NCBI RefSeq assembly: GCF_032854445.1
Contig: NC_088300.1
Coordinates: forward strand, 9,858,001 to 9,922,000
Origin: Liolophura sinensis
Taxonomy: Eukaryota; Mollusca; Polyplacophora; Chitonida; Chitonidae
Reading direction: 5' to 3'
DNA length: 64,000 bases
Below, piece after piece: positions 37,009 to 50,272 of this stretch; position 1 is the first letter of the stretch, and each line of letters begins with the position of its first letter. The position numbers and the translations under genes are program-made. The notes beneath the pieces are model-generated. The model was not told the origin of the DNA, did not search any database, and was given only the letters and a program-made list of their open reading frames with translations.

Positions 37009-37150
37009 TGCGGCGCGACGAGAAGTGACACGTTCATGATGTTGACAGTTACCATAGACACGTCAACAAGTTTCCGCCATATTGTTTACAAGTTAGTTGA
37101 AAGCTAGCTTGTTGAGCCATTAGGACCATGGCGTTTAAGCGTACTCCGTA
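37009..37150 (+). promoter_or_regulatory. Putative BBOF1 promoter with ciliary-type sites
   Basis: A locally GC-richer stretch (GCGGCGCGACG at 37010-37020) is followed by GTTACCATAGACAC (37048-37061), which fits 11 of 12 fixed positions of the RFX X-box RYYNYY-N2-RRNRAC. CCGCCATATT (37074-37083) resembles a YY1 site and TGTTTAC (37083-37089) is a forkhead core. All lie 100-145 bp before the ATG. RFX and FOXJ1 are the standard regulators of motile-cilium genes. No TATA box is evident. Confidence 0.45.
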
Positions 37151-37191
37151 AAAGGACGGTGTCTTACTTAACTTCAAGCTAATTAAACACA

Positions 37192-40100
37192 ATGCCGAAA
37201 AAGAAAGCCAAAGGAAAGAAGGGAAAGAAAGGGTAAGTTGATCATTCCAAAACGATGAATTTGAAAAAGTGTCCAAGATATTGCAACACAAACACTTGGC
37301 TTCGCATAACCAGTCACGTGATGAGGATAGTCGGAGTACATGTATTACTGTATCTACATGTACATATGGTTTCAGTGTATTATTAAACAATACTGACATT
37401 CTTCCTAATTTAAAAACTTTATATGAAAAAAATTTATGTTTGAAGTATTGATTTGGCATGCTCTGGCCGAGTGTTTTTAATCAGACCAACTGACACTCTT
37501 AATTACTTAAATATACATGTACCCCTATCATATTCACACCATAAGTTCCTTAGATCATGAATAAAAAGATCTGATAGCTTAAATATAGGTATGACATTTT
37601 GTTTATGACAACTCTTTATTTACTTTATTTTTACCAAAAGGAAGAAGGGAGGGAAGAAATCAAAGAAGGCAGAAAGTAAGGTAGCCATAGCTGAAGCAAG
37701 CTCTAAAGTGTGGGAAGCCAAGCTAGATTTTCTTGAGCAAGCCAAGAATGAATTCAGGTGAGTGTATCTGCATTGCATTTGAAGGACTTGAGAAAAGGAG
37801 GAATGGCAAGGCATACTCTGTTATCAGTAAATGAAAGTTTATATAAATGAGATATTTTTAGGCTGTGCTGAGACACAAAATTATTACACAGTTGATGATG
37901 ACATAATTTGTTTTCGAATCTAATTAATTTAGTATTACACCCTCCTAATTATGTACATTTATTATTGCTGATGGTTGTTTGCAGCTGTTACTGCAGGTAA
38001 TGTTGCTGTGTGTAATGTTTTTTTGCATTGGCTCGCAAATGGTGACTTGTGAGCTGTGCTGGTTGTAGGGACACATTCAGTTTACTGCATTTTGGAAATC
38101 TGAAGTTGACTTCACAAGCACAAACAAGATGTGCTATTATGTGCGGGAAATGGAATGTTTGAGGATTTTATTCTAGCAGTTTCTAGCATGTTGTTCATTT
38201 GGAGACATACATATTCTAAGCCTCAGTATATTGTTGTATGCATTTACTTGAAGGTTATAATTTAAGCATTGAGTTAATTTCTTGACGTTGTTTGCTTAGG
38301 GACAATGCTAAACGCCTCATGCTGGAGAATGATGCTCTTCAGACTCAGATGGTCCAGACGGAGAAGGACACCATTGATGTCATCACCTACCTTAAGAGAC
38401 AGGACCAAGAAAAAGACAACCAGGTACATCATTAGTCATTTTGCATGGAGAGGAGAACGTCGGATGTAAACTTCACCTGAAATGGCTTTGTCAATTTGTC
38501 ACCATGTCACCTTCATTTGTATGAACTATGCATGTGGTCAACCTGGCATTCTCATGCCGTGCCATGTAATGTGAGGAAATTTAAAAAGAACAAGAAGAAA
38601 AAGGTGTTTTAGTCAGATATTTACAGTATTCTTGAAACTGATATTATTTTATTTAAATTATTTTAATATTTAATGTCTAATGATAATTACTTGAATTATT
38701 GTAGTACTCTTCTGAAAAATAATAAATGTGACAATATTACATTAAAATAGTGAGATCTATAAATTTGTGTACGTCGTATTAAGTGCTACTCTTCAGGAAA
38801 GTCTTAATTTGCTTATGAAAATGCCAAAAACCATTCCTTTGAAATGATGCTTTTCCATTTAGCATAAGCCTCTGTCAACACAGCTATAAGCTCGATTCTA
38901 AATTTGGACATGTTGTTTGAAATGTGACATAATGTGCTTTATTACAAATCATGTTTGACTATACATGGGTTTATACCCATAAGCCAGTTTTCAGGTCTCG
39001 ATTTTTGTAATTCAGTGATCATGTTGTTTATGCCAGCATTTTCCATATTCATTCTACTGTACAAAAATGTTAGCATTGAGTGTTTATTATCTTCTTTGTT
39101 CAGGTGGACAGACTGCAAGTTGCTATTAAACAACAGAAGAAGGAACATCGAAGAGAACAGGAGGACATTGTAAGGCTTCATTCAGTTTACATGATATTTA
39201 AAGGATGTATGCAAAAGAACTATAGCAAAGATTATGTTTCTATGCCAAATTATGAAAATTATGTCTCAGAATTTTTGTTAAAAACAATTCATTTTGAGGG
39301 TATTTTTATACCTGTTAATTTCCCCTCTATATTATGCAAATTTTCTGTCATTGGTCAGATTTCTTTAGAAATTACGTCATCATTGATCTTGCTCGGCACT
39401 TGGTGAACACCCTCAAAGTGCCCCGAGCGCCCCTACACCTGCCCCTGTTTGGTCTTTCCCCCAGAGAGTTCTTTTGAAACAGGGATTATCACTTACGTCA
39501 CTACTACAAGCTACTAAATTTCCAGGCTGATTGCTGGGGCCTTAAGAAAACTGTACTTTGAAGCCATTTTTACCCCCTAGAGTGAAGGTTGAAAAATTTG
39601 TTTGTACTGTTATATGTTGTTACACATGATAATCTGCACATTAAGTTATAAAAGCAAAGCATTTCATGTATCTATTTTTAGTCCCATTTAGAAACATTGA
39701 CTGAAAGGTACATGTGTTGGCCTAACCACACAGTTAAATCTTTTGGCAAATTTGAAAATTACATGTATACTTTATTACTACCCTAATTCGTTGACCTTTT
39801 CGACCAGCAGGCGTCAAGCCACATCTGTGTGTCACTTTTACTTCGAATGATCGAATCTTAAAAAGGTGAGGTGGGTGATTGTTTTCTTGCCTCAACTGAT
39901 GGCTAGACAAACCTCGCCATGGGAATTCCAGACAACACCTTGAGTTTTATCTATGAATTAAAATGAAGTAAATTCCGACACTGTCTCAAAGCATGTTCTT
40001 GTCAAACTGGCAAGCTAATGACTGCTTCTGCACCCATCAGCTACACTGCATCCGTGAATGCAGTATATGGGGAACAGTGTTGTCTGTTCACAATCCCATA

Positions 40101-43100
40101 AATAAATGTAACAAATCAGCATGCAAATGTATTTCAGTGATAAATACCTGGCTGACAAGTATCTGTCGTTAAGCTCTTGTAAAATACAGGGGGAAGTTTT
40201 ACATACGTGGTGTTTTGTCATTCCATTTTAGAAGTGTTCTATATTGTCGCCATTTCCTTTCAGAAACCATCGGTTATACACATAAACATAATCAGGACAA
40301 GGTTCCTAAACTAAAACGTGTTCAAACCACATTCTCACATCATTGTAACAGCCGATTGCCATGTCTGTACATCAGTAAATTTGTATTGAGAGCATATAGG
40401 TAACCTGTATAAGTGGAGAGAACAATTTCCAGACATACTCAATTTCATAAAATGGCGATCATATATTCAACATGGACAGATTGATAATTGTGTTTGCATG
40501 TGTGGAAATGGATGCCCATTATCAGCTTCATATTGCAACAACTGTAAACATTGTGTTAATTCATTGCTAAATCAATTCCTACTCACACTTTTGGAGAACT
40601 CAGTCGCTGCATAAGTCTTACAAATAACTGACAGCTTACAGAATTCAACATTGACCAATTAGATAAACTTATTTCCATTGACCCTTCCCTTGAAACCAAA
40701 AAAAAAAACGGTTGACATGATTGTGAAATCTCCCGCCAAATGTAGACTAGCAGATGGTGGGTCAAAATTTTAAATACCGTCATGTGCCTAATGAAGAGCC
40801 TGTGCATTTTAATTTGGACTTTTAGGTTTGATTTTTTTACCAAACCATTTCAGTAAATCCATCATAAATTCATGCACCAGTATAGGTGTTATGCGTCAGT
40901 ATAGGTGTTTTACAAAGATATTCACAACACTTACATGTAATCTTTTACTACGGGTAGATTTCAAAACAATTACCAAAACAACAGGTGGTCGAATCGGGTC
41001 TCTGCTGTGATTGACATGTCCTACAAACAATGTTGGAACTTCAAAGGCTGTAGGCAGAGCTGTGCAAAGTTGCGATTCGCATATCAACTTGGCTGTTTAT
41101 ATTTGAGTACACCATCAGTTTTAGATGGACCCTTCTTCCCCAGACTTTCTACACAAAGAATTATATTGTTGGATCATGAAAGCCTCCATTGGTAAGGTGT
41201 GAAGACTTATGTATGTTTTGATGCAAAGTGGGTGAAAATAGATTTTCTTATGAGAAGAAACCTGTAATGCTGAGTCTAATTTCTGTGCTTAAAGGCTGAG
41301 CAGTGCAGTGGCTCATTTCTAACAATCTTGTGCTCAACCCAGTGGAAAAAAAAACAGCAAAAAATAACACTTTAAAACATTCTGAGATGACTATGGGGTG
41401 TAGAGAAATAAGTTGCACAGTTTTACGAAGCCTGCATCTTTAATTACACAAAAAACTCTTTTAAGCATCATTTTCACAGTAATCGTGCACATAAATTCCA
41501 CTAGAAAAGTGTTTTAGAGGTTGAAAAGGTTGAAGATTTGTAGTACTGTGAAAATGATGCTAAAAATGAGTTGTTCTCTACACCCCATAGTCATCTCAGA
41601 ATGTTTTAAAGTATTGGTCGCAGAGGTGGTTGTAAAAGTTGAAGAATTAGAGTATGTAAAACTAGATTGTCTGTGTGGTTATTGATGAACTTATGTCCTT
41701 TGTTGCTGCAGATAGAGGACTTCAGTCGTCAGATAAATGAATTGGAGGAGAAATTAGTTTTGAAGACCAAGGAAGTGGATGTTCTACAGAATGAGCTGAA
41801 GATGGTGAAGGAATTCCGTAGAAAGAGAGCTCAGATGCAGAGGGAACTAGATGAGGTCAGATGCTCCAGCTTTTCAATTACAGGCTATTTATTATTCATA
41901 TTTTATATATTAAATTTGATCAAAGAAATTTAAATTAATAAAAACATAAGCCTACAAAGAATTTTTTTTGCTAGTGGTATGTGAGAGTCGTGTAAAAAGT
42001 TTAAATCATCTAAATTGTTCAAGAAGAAGTCTGATTTATGTCTAGATTGTTCATCTGAACAAGGAGGCTCAGAAGGTCACAGAAAAAAATGGTCAGATAC
42101 ATATGGATTCATCCAAGTTAATCAAATGTGATGACTGTTTACAGATCAAGGAAGCAATGTTCAATACAAACAGAGATCACAAAGAGACTCTGGGAAGAAT
42201 GGAACAGAAATTTTTTGAGGAAAAGGTATGTTTATGAAGGAAAACATTAACTCTTGTAGCGTGGTGTGCATTTTGTTTTGTTTTTTTCTTTGTGTAAATT
42301 CATTAACAAGTTTACAGTTGGGTGTATTGGCATTATTTATTATACTGTGCATTGCCATTAAATGTTGAACTGTAAACATGTAAAATGTTGAAACTGGTTT
42401 ATGTTTTCAAATGAGATTGTCTTATTGTAAAAAAAAAAAAATGTGTAGATTTATCAAGAAAGACATCATAACAGAGCTATTCCCCCTGAGTGTGACTTGA
42501 AATGTGAATGGTCTCCCCTTGAATATGAAATTTGTGTAAACATTCTCTGTTGTTTTGACTCAGTTACCAGTGACAGAGAGCATATTTGTTGTTATGTGTT
42601 TTCACAGATGCGGTTACAACAAGAGGCAAACCAAAAAATAGCAGAGCTGGCAGAAAAAGCACACAGTGAAGCCATTGCGTAAGACTAATGTTTAACATGT
42701 AACCATAAAGTGTTAGCCTGCCTGTAAAAATAATAAGTAGACTAGATTAAAAATTAACTGAATTTCTTTAAACATGTTTGAACCACCAGTTTCAAATAAG
42801 TATTTGTTATCATTTATCAAGGGTTTTGACATAGCAGGAAGAAATCATACTATTGTTCATATTGTCTGTTTTGGGGACATTCAGTTTTGATTTTATTTCA
42901 TGTTTGTAGTGACTTTAAGCTCATAGTCAGCTTCTCTTTTAATCTGTTTGTTTGTCAAAAGTATGTGTAAGTATTTATTGAAGATCAACAATGCTTTCTA
43001 CTTTGAAGGTCAACGATTTTATCCATCCTTGATCTTTAATCAGACTTTTGTTTGTGTTATCAGAAATCTAGATGACACCACAAGATCAGTTTACAAAGAG

Positions 43101-46100
43101 AACGTACGTTTATCTGAATCTCTGCAATACCACATGCGGGAAGGGGAAATGTTGAAGAAGATAAGGGCTCGTTTAGAAGAGGAAAATGAGACTCTCAAAG
43201 GGGACAAGGAGTTGAATGACGCCATGGTTCAGGAGAAAGTGGCTCAAGTCAAGCAGCAAAAGACACAGATAAAACAGGTGTGTTCACTGGACCCATAATA
43301 TCAGTTATATCTGTTATAAATCTTATTAACAAGATGAATATTGAAGAGATTTACTTTTTTGTACTAAAACTGTACCAGATTATTTTCTTCTTACAACAGT
43401 GTTGGGGGCGTCTGTGGCCAATGGGGTGAGCACACCAGCATGGCCTAGGAGCCTCCCACCAATGCGGTTGCTGTGAGTTTAAGTCCTGCTTCTGCTGGCT
43501 TCCTCTCCAGCCGTGCATGGGAAGGTCTGCCAGCAACCTGTAGAAGACCGTGGGTCATTTCCTCCCATCATGATGCTGACCACTGTCGTATAAGTGAAAT
43601 ATTCTTGAGTACGGCACAAAACACCAATCAGATAAATAAATACAATAGTGCTGTTTTCAATAATGTGTGTTTCGAATAATTTATGGAATCCATTACTAAA
43701 TCTTCAGGCTGTCACTGTTACATAATGTGGTAATGCAACTAGTTTGCCCATTGTTTTTTTTGTTCATATGCATAGGAAAGTTTTTCATGTCATTTGCACA
43801 GTAGAAATGACAGTATGAATTGGTTGATGTGTCACCGGAGGAATCAGAGGATAGTAGAACAATTTTCACCATTTGGCTAAAGAACCTCTTGACGAAATCT
43901 ATGACTTTAGATGTAAAACTATTACAGTTGTTGCCGTATCCAGTGTCTGGTTAACTGCGCATCAAAAGTGAATGCCTGAAATGGAAACAGTGCTGAAGCA
44001 CTAAGTAAGTTGTCAGTTGTGATTCTTATTTCTTTGTTTTTCCTCCTCGTATCTCTGATAAACCTGACTGCTGTAGTACAACTGAGAAATTCATGAGAAC
44101 AATGCTAAGTAGAATAAATGTGTAATTATTTCTGTGTTTGTTGTAGCTGACAGAAAAGGTGTCCGTACTGGAGAAGTCTTTGAGTCATGTCGTGATGGAG
44201 TTTGACACAGAGCGTGGAGACATACTAGCACGGGCGAAGATTGAGAACGAGGCAGCCCAAGTAGAGCTGGACAAGTTACAGCGAGTGATAGAACTCAAGT
44301 CTAAAGAAATGAACAAAGTGAAGAGACTAGCCAGGAACATCCTTGATCAGAGGACAGAACTGGAACGCTTCTTCCTGGAATCATTAGAGCAAGTTAAGCG
44401 TGAAATCAGTGCAAACCAGTAAGTTCAGCTTGAGCCGGAGCAAGCTAATGCTTACACTCTGCTGCATCGAAGAGAGCTATTATAGAAAAAGTAAAAAAAA
44501 AAAGTGAAATTTGATGTAGTTATTATTGTCACTGGATAGAGAACAAATTTGAACTTATATATGTAGTTACTAAATCATTTCTTCTTGTACATGTACAATG
44601 CCTCAGTTTCTGTCCCAGGAAAAAATGAATGGTAACATGAAGTAAAGCCTACAGGGTTATCTCCTCTTGCAGAGCTCAGTACAGACACGATGCCCACCTA
44701 GCCTATCAACAGAAGATGCTGGCAGCCCATGCCGGAAAAGCAGAATTCCCCAAAATACGGACATTCAACAAATCAGAGACCAGCACGAATAGTGTCTACA
44801 AAGATTTGGAGGCTGCAGAAAAATTGTAATTTTGTCTAATTACAGATTGAAAGCATGTAGGCTGGAGTGTAAGAAATCTTCTGATATACAGGGGATATAG
44901 AATAAAAAAGAAAAAAAAATGATAGAGTATACAGTAATAAGTGTGTAGCTCTAAATACTTAATTTATTTCTTGGATCACATTCTCCATGTTAGAAATTGA
45001 ATCTTCCACTGAACAAATATTTCACACTGTCTTATTTTCCAGTTTTCACAATGAAATTAATATTTATATAACAGACTTCATCATTAAAGATTTATTTTTA
45101 TCAAATAAATTGATATAAATGGTATCATAAAACACAATATGTTATTTAGTGCATTGGTGCAAATGATTTGTAACTTAGTCACCTGCCAACAATCCTTCAT
45201 CATTGTATTCATGTACTTGACTTAATGGGTTTAATTCTTTTCTTTGCCAACATTAAGATTGGAGGATAACAGTATGTTGTAGATATTGAAATAAACGAAA
45301 TTTGGATGTTTGTGACAATTAAGTTTTAATTATGGCTGCAGAGTATGTTGTATAAGTGTCTTTATAACACGTTTATGATTCACCTTACCTTGACTTCACC
45401 ATGTACATGTAAATACCAAAATCAACCTGCACAAATACAAGTAAATGTTTGCATTATCCGGGCACTACTTTTTTAAAAAGTATGAAGGCCGATGTGTTTG
45501 AAACAGTTGTGCAAATCAATAATGCACCCAACAAAGGGGTATTTGCTAACAAAGACAATTTGAAACCAGGGACAAAATTAGCATGTTTGCACAACAAGCA
45601 CAGTATCTTAATGTTGTCACTGATTGTAAAACAGTCATGATTCTTGTTCATGTTTTGATTTGAAATATGCACCTGCATGCAAGAAAGAAATCTTTTTCCC
45701 TTTGGTAACCACATTTCAAAGTGGAATGTTCAAGAAAGAAAAGAAAACAAGACAAAAAATGAAATAAATTAAATGTCTTCATACTAACACTATTCTGGAT
45801 TTGAAAATTTGAAGTATGCTGTATCTAATATATTGTAATTCTGAAGAAGACTGTACATAAATTCATACATGAAATGAATATGACTTGATTGGAAGATTTT
45901 TATGTAAGCAGCTTGTCATCATTATGCCATCATTTTTAAAAGCTCCTTCAAATGTTTGAAGTTTAGATGTTTATAAAAGAAAATTAGGTAATAATTGCAG
46001 TTGTGGAATACCAACAGTTGTGATAATGCATACTTGTTTGACAGGTATAACGAGGTAGGGAAGGTGGATGTAAGTGAGCTGACGTGGGAGCAGAAGGAAC

Positions 46101-47074
46101 GTGTGCTGCGTTACTTATTTGGTCGCATGAACGGCAGTCACAAGGGTCTGTCCTCAGCTTCACCTCTTCCTGCCATTAGACGCCAAGACAGACAGCTGAG
46201 TATTACCATGGAAACGTCAAAGTAAGTACATTTTCCGAGAGATACGTGACATAAATATTCATGGTGAATTTGTCATCTGTTTATTTGTGTTTAATATTGA
46301 CTCTCCTTAATCATTATCGTTACAAAATGGTAAGAATAGTGAACTAAACATCTTCATTGAAAAGTTGTGAGTGGAACACTGACATGCTACACAAGTAAGT
46401 CCTAACTGATGTAAAAATGTATACCTTTCTGCTGTATGGCTGGACTACTACTTAACTGTTTTATGAGCGCACATAAGTGCGATGCACTGCACAAAAGACT
46501 GAACGAGTACATAGCATTTGGACACTTTGTTAAAGGCAGGAAAGTTTTTTTTTTTTGGGGGGGGGGGGGGAGGGGGTTGTTTAAGTTCTACATTAGATGA
46601 TATGCATTACCTGGAGTGTAGTGAGAGAAACAAGTTGTTATGAAACGAATGTTGAAGGCTTTGGCTTTTGCATTTGATTTGTTTATTACATGTATTCATG
46701 CGATTGCGGTTACCCAGCCTTTTGGTAGTAGACCCGACAAAGGTTTGATCTCCCAACTTCCCTTATTGGTAGATGGCACGTTGTCTATCATAGTATAATG
46801 AGTGACACCTGAGACCACTGAGCCATATCTGATTTGCACCACCTAGCTCTAAATATTCATTGCACACACATCTGTGATTCTTATGAAAACCTTTTTGTTT
46901 TGTTTTTTTTTTGCTTGCAGAGAATCTGATTTGTCTGGCGCTGACAGCCCGAAACAGACATTCCTTACCCAGACCGGGGTTGATGACCCTAATCTGTCAC
47001 TCTGTGGCTCTGCCCCCTTACCCGGCATTCCTCAAGGCCGTACCACTTGGGTCGAACCACAAACAGCTGCCTAA
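37192..47074 (+). CDS. BBOF1: Basal body-orientation factor 1 (complete, 12 exons, 537 aa)
   Basis: Exons: 37192-37232, 37641-37757, 38300-38423, 39104-39169, 41712-41855, 42145-42225, 42608-42678, 43064-43277, 44147-44418, 44673-44825, 46045-46221 and 46921-47074 (TAA 47072-47074). They sum to 1614 bp, all GT-AG and phase-consistent. The protein begins MPKKKAKGKKGKKG, a Lys-rich head as in the vertebrate protein, followed by ~370 residues of heptad-rich coiled coil. Family signatures: IEDFSRQINELEEKL, ETLGRMEQKFFEEK, AHSEAIANL, EMNKVKRLARNILDQRTELE, EFPKIRTF and ELTWEQKERVLRYLFGRMNG. Length is close to the human protein (529 aa). Known role: keeps basal bodies aligned in multiciliated cells and acts in motile cilia and sperm flagella. 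The first intron splits a Gly codon in the Lys/Gly-rich head. The 2.5-kb intron at 39170-41711 could hide an extra phase-0 exon, but the coiled coil reads through well without one. Confidence 0.96.
41368..41665. mobile_element. MITE-like foldback element in BBOF1 intron 4
   Basis: ACTTTAAAACATTCTGAGAT at 41369 and on through GACTATGGGGTGTAGAGA is matched over 38 bp, without mismatch, by its reverse complement ending near 41612. A second inverted pair inside is AGCATCATTTTCACAGTA / TACTGTGAAAATGATGCT. Sequence past the right repeat (to about 41665) also occurs, in reverse complement, in the related copy at 53200-53400. No coding capacity. Confidence 0.75.
43398..43650 (+). mobile_element. SINE copy in BBOF1 intron 8
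   Basis: Same family as 32251-32509: CACCAATGCGGTTGCTGTGA, GGGAAGGTCTGCCAGCAACC, TATAAGTGAAATATTCTTGA, ACACCAATC and a GATAAATAAATA tail. More diverged, so older. ACAACAGTGTTG before and ACAATAGTGCTG after may be a decayed target-site duplication. Confidence 0.88.
46540..46582 (+). repeat. T-run followed by poly-G tract
   Basis: A T11-12 run is followed directly by about 14 G, an A and five more G in BBOF1 intron 11. It could form a G-quadruplex and is a likely site of sequencing or assembly error. Confidence 0.85.
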
Positions 47075-48405
47075 TGTCAGCAGAAACTCGGTCAACTCAG
47101 AAATAATTTAGCACAACTTCAAACTTATAATTCCGACCTGAGACTGGATACCTCAAACACAAACTGTTTCCACCAGACCACTTAGCAGGTGCAGTTCTGC
47201 ATTGTGTATCTCCACAAGACACCTGTGGCAAGATGTAGTGTCAGAGCAAACATCTGTTCAATTTTTATAAGATGTCGTAGAAAATAGGTCAAGCAAGCCT
47301 GGTCACTGTTTAAAGTTGACAGCAGGTCTTTCTTATGCAGAGAAACGTGTGGTCAAATGAAATGCACAGCATTGTAGTTTTAATTTGGTATTTATTGATG
47401 TACTTCATGAAATGTGTTCCGTGTGATTTTCGAGCCATTGGTATAGCTACTTTGGAAGTATTGTGATGTGTATACCATTATCAGGAAGTACTGTAAAACA
47501 ACCTTTATTATGCAAACTTGCAAATTGTTTAAAGTATTTAAGAAAATATTTAACATTCATCAGCCAGTATTATCTTTGAGGTCTAGCTTTTTTCATACAT
47601 GGATTTAAAGCTGTATTGTGTTGTTGTGTCTTGTGATAAATATAAGGTTTGGATTACACATTAATATTGTGACAATCTTGTGGATGAACTGCTGTTTTTT
47701 AAAACCTTTCTCAGATATTGTACTACTGTGTGACTGCTGATCTTTTGAGGATATTTTAATTGATAATGTTTTGTGTACACTGTCATTAGACTGTACAAGT
47801 ATCTATAACCTGTGATATAGCATGCATGTGCAAATGTGGTATCTTTAAGTACATGTAGTGTATGGATATATTCTTATACATGTAACTCCATTGGGCATTG
47901 ATCTGCCCATGTTATGATTAATGGTTTTTGTTAAAGGATTGCAGATAAATACTCAGTGTAATAATTTTGCTATAGTGACAAGTAGTAGAAGCCTTGTGTT
48001 GTGACTAGTGCCTGGTTAATGCTGATGCAAGCATTTCATTTGATACTTTTGAAAACATGATCAAAACTTTTGCTTGTGTATGTTGGAACATGTTTATAGT
48101 TATGAGCAGAAGTGAAGACTTTTGTGTTCTGTTCAGTAGAAATGTATGCAGAAGATAAACAAGTAACATCATTGCGATGATCATTGTCATTGTCAAACAA
48201 CATGTTTGAGTTTGTAAAAAATTTGTTCCCACAAAAATGCTTTTTGAATCACAAGAATTCATTGTTTTATTTTCAGTTCTAAAATTTGTAGGAAAAATTA
48301 TACAAGTGTAAACACAGTATTCTACAAAATATAAAACCCAACCAAACTGTAATCAGACTGATATATATCAATCTTCTAATGTAATAAATATATTTTGAAC
48401 GTGAA
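47075..48405 (+). other. Probable BBOF1 3' UTR with poly(A) signal
   Basis: AT-rich noncoding sequence follows the stop. AATAAA at 48383-48388 is the best distal poly(A) signal. A 109-codon frame at 48395-48724 lies just past it; I find no support for it as a gene. Confidence 0.45.
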
Positions 48406-48715
48406 TTTTGGAGTTGCTTTGTTTGTAGAGTCTCTCGATGAAGCTGATGGGAGTGAAATGTGGATTTTTGTGACATCTGTTATCCCATTAGACCATGTAT
48501 CAATAGCCTGTGTTCCTGTTCAGGTCATTTCACCAGAGCCTTCTCATGAGGTTGTCCCATGTAGACATCTCAGTTTGATCCTACATCCACAAAATGATCA
48601 AGTTAGAATTAAACGTCTAGTTGGTGACAATTCCATGTACCATTTGTGTTGTCATAATTTGATTGGTGGGCTGTCTCAACCAGAACAGGTAGTGTTAATG
48701 TACCTGACAATCCTC

Positions 48716-49235
48716 CTGGCATGATAGCTTGCTACCTTCCTGGCATGATGTACATTATGCTCAAACTTTGGATAGCTTGCTGCCTTCCTGGCATGATGTA
48801 CATTATGCTCAAACTTTGGATAGCTTGCTACCTTCCTGGCATGATGTACATTATGCTCAAACTTTGGATAGCTTGCTACCTTCCTGGCATGATGTACATT
48901 ATGCTCAAACTTTGGATAGCTTGCTACCTTCCTGGCATGATGTACATTATGCTCAAACTTTGGATAGCTTGCTGCCTTCCTGGCATGATGTACATTATGC
49001 TCAAACTTTGGATAGCTCGCTACCTTCCTGGCATGATGTACATTATGCTCAAACTTAGGATAGCTTGCTACCTTCCTGGCATGATGTACATTATGCTCAA
49101 ACTTTGGATAGCTCGCTACCTTCCTGGCATGATGTACATTATGCTCAAACTTGGGATAGCTTGCTACCTTCCTGGCATGATGTACATTATGCTCAACTTA
49201 GGATAGCTCACTACCTTCCTGGTATGAACTTGGCT
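48716..49235 (+). repeat. Minisatellite, 48-bp unit, about 10 copies
   Basis: Nearly identical 48-bp units (GATAGCTTGCTACCTTCCTG, GCATGATGTACATTATGCTC, AAACTTTG). Because 48 is a multiple of three and the unit holds no stop in two of the plus frames, a 161-residue and a 109-residue frame stay open together. The array sits between the convergent BBOF1 and CBM48 genes, past both predicted poly(A) sites, so I do not call a gene. Confidence 0.92.
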
Positions 49236-50250
49236 GATATAACAGCACCAACTCAAACTCAAGCTGATATATCACTGTAGATCACACACAATTCAGTTAC
49301 TAGTATGTTAATTTCTCTATATGCACTGTAGTGTGCACAAGGAGTGACTAAGTACCTGTGAATAAAACCTGAAACCTGACTCGGGGCTAACTACATATTT
49401 ATTTAGGGCTTTGGGAAAATAAATTCCCCAGCTTTGTCATTTACTTCCTGATGTAACAATAACGTCTGTCTGATATCATAAACACCGCAGGAGTATGCTG
49501 CATTATGAGACCACTGCAAGAGGACTGGAAAAAACACTAAAATTACACTCAAAATATCAGTGGCCTTTCTTGTCATTCTTTACTTGATTGGGCGTACTGT
49601 AAACTGTGATATGTAATACTGGACTCTTGCACGACTGCTTGTAAGAGAATTCTTAAGCACATTTGCAACCTGAAAAATTAAGCGGTCTGACTACTTAACA
49701 TTTAAGTCTCATTGTATACAAAAAATTTTGTCCATTATCAAGTTGTTCATTTTGTCAGATTCTCAGAATTCCATTTACCTTGTATTTGAGGCTGGTTTGG
49801 AAGGTGTGTCCAAACAAAATATAGCATTATTGCCATAATGCTTTATTTTGTATCCTATATTTAGCCTAGCCTTTTCTGGCTTACAACCGAGACACTTCTC
49901 ATAGTGGGTAGGTCAGATGAACTCACTGAGCTCAAGCATTGTTGGCCTCTGATGAATGAGGTAACATACTTGGTTGCAGGTTTATATCAAGTGGTTTGTC
50001 ACATACCTGACAAAGGGCAGTGGTTTACTTCGGTTTCTTTCGCCTCTTAGCCCTGAGCACACCTGTGAACACATTCTCAAGTACAGTGTTCAAGACCAAT
50101 CAAATAGTTTCTCATGAGAGGCCATCAGCTATGGATCTCAACCATGTAAATTTTAATATATTTTTTAATATATTACGTCTTCACCGTGATCATGGCCAAC
50201 TCACGATTTTGTAATGGTTGTTAAGGAATTTATATTACACGAGCAAAACA
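49236..50250. other. Intergenic sequence between convergent genes
   Basis: AT-rich, no gene recognised. TTCACCGTGATCATGGCC and similar short motifs are not repeated elsewhere in the window. Confidence 0.4.
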
Positions 50251-50272
50251 ACATGGAGTAGAAAATGACTAT

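Noticed and set aside
48395-48724. 109-codon plus-strand frame after BBOF1
   Set aside because: Begins past the predicted BBOF1 poly(A) signal, no Kozak, splice or family support, and runs into a minisatellite.
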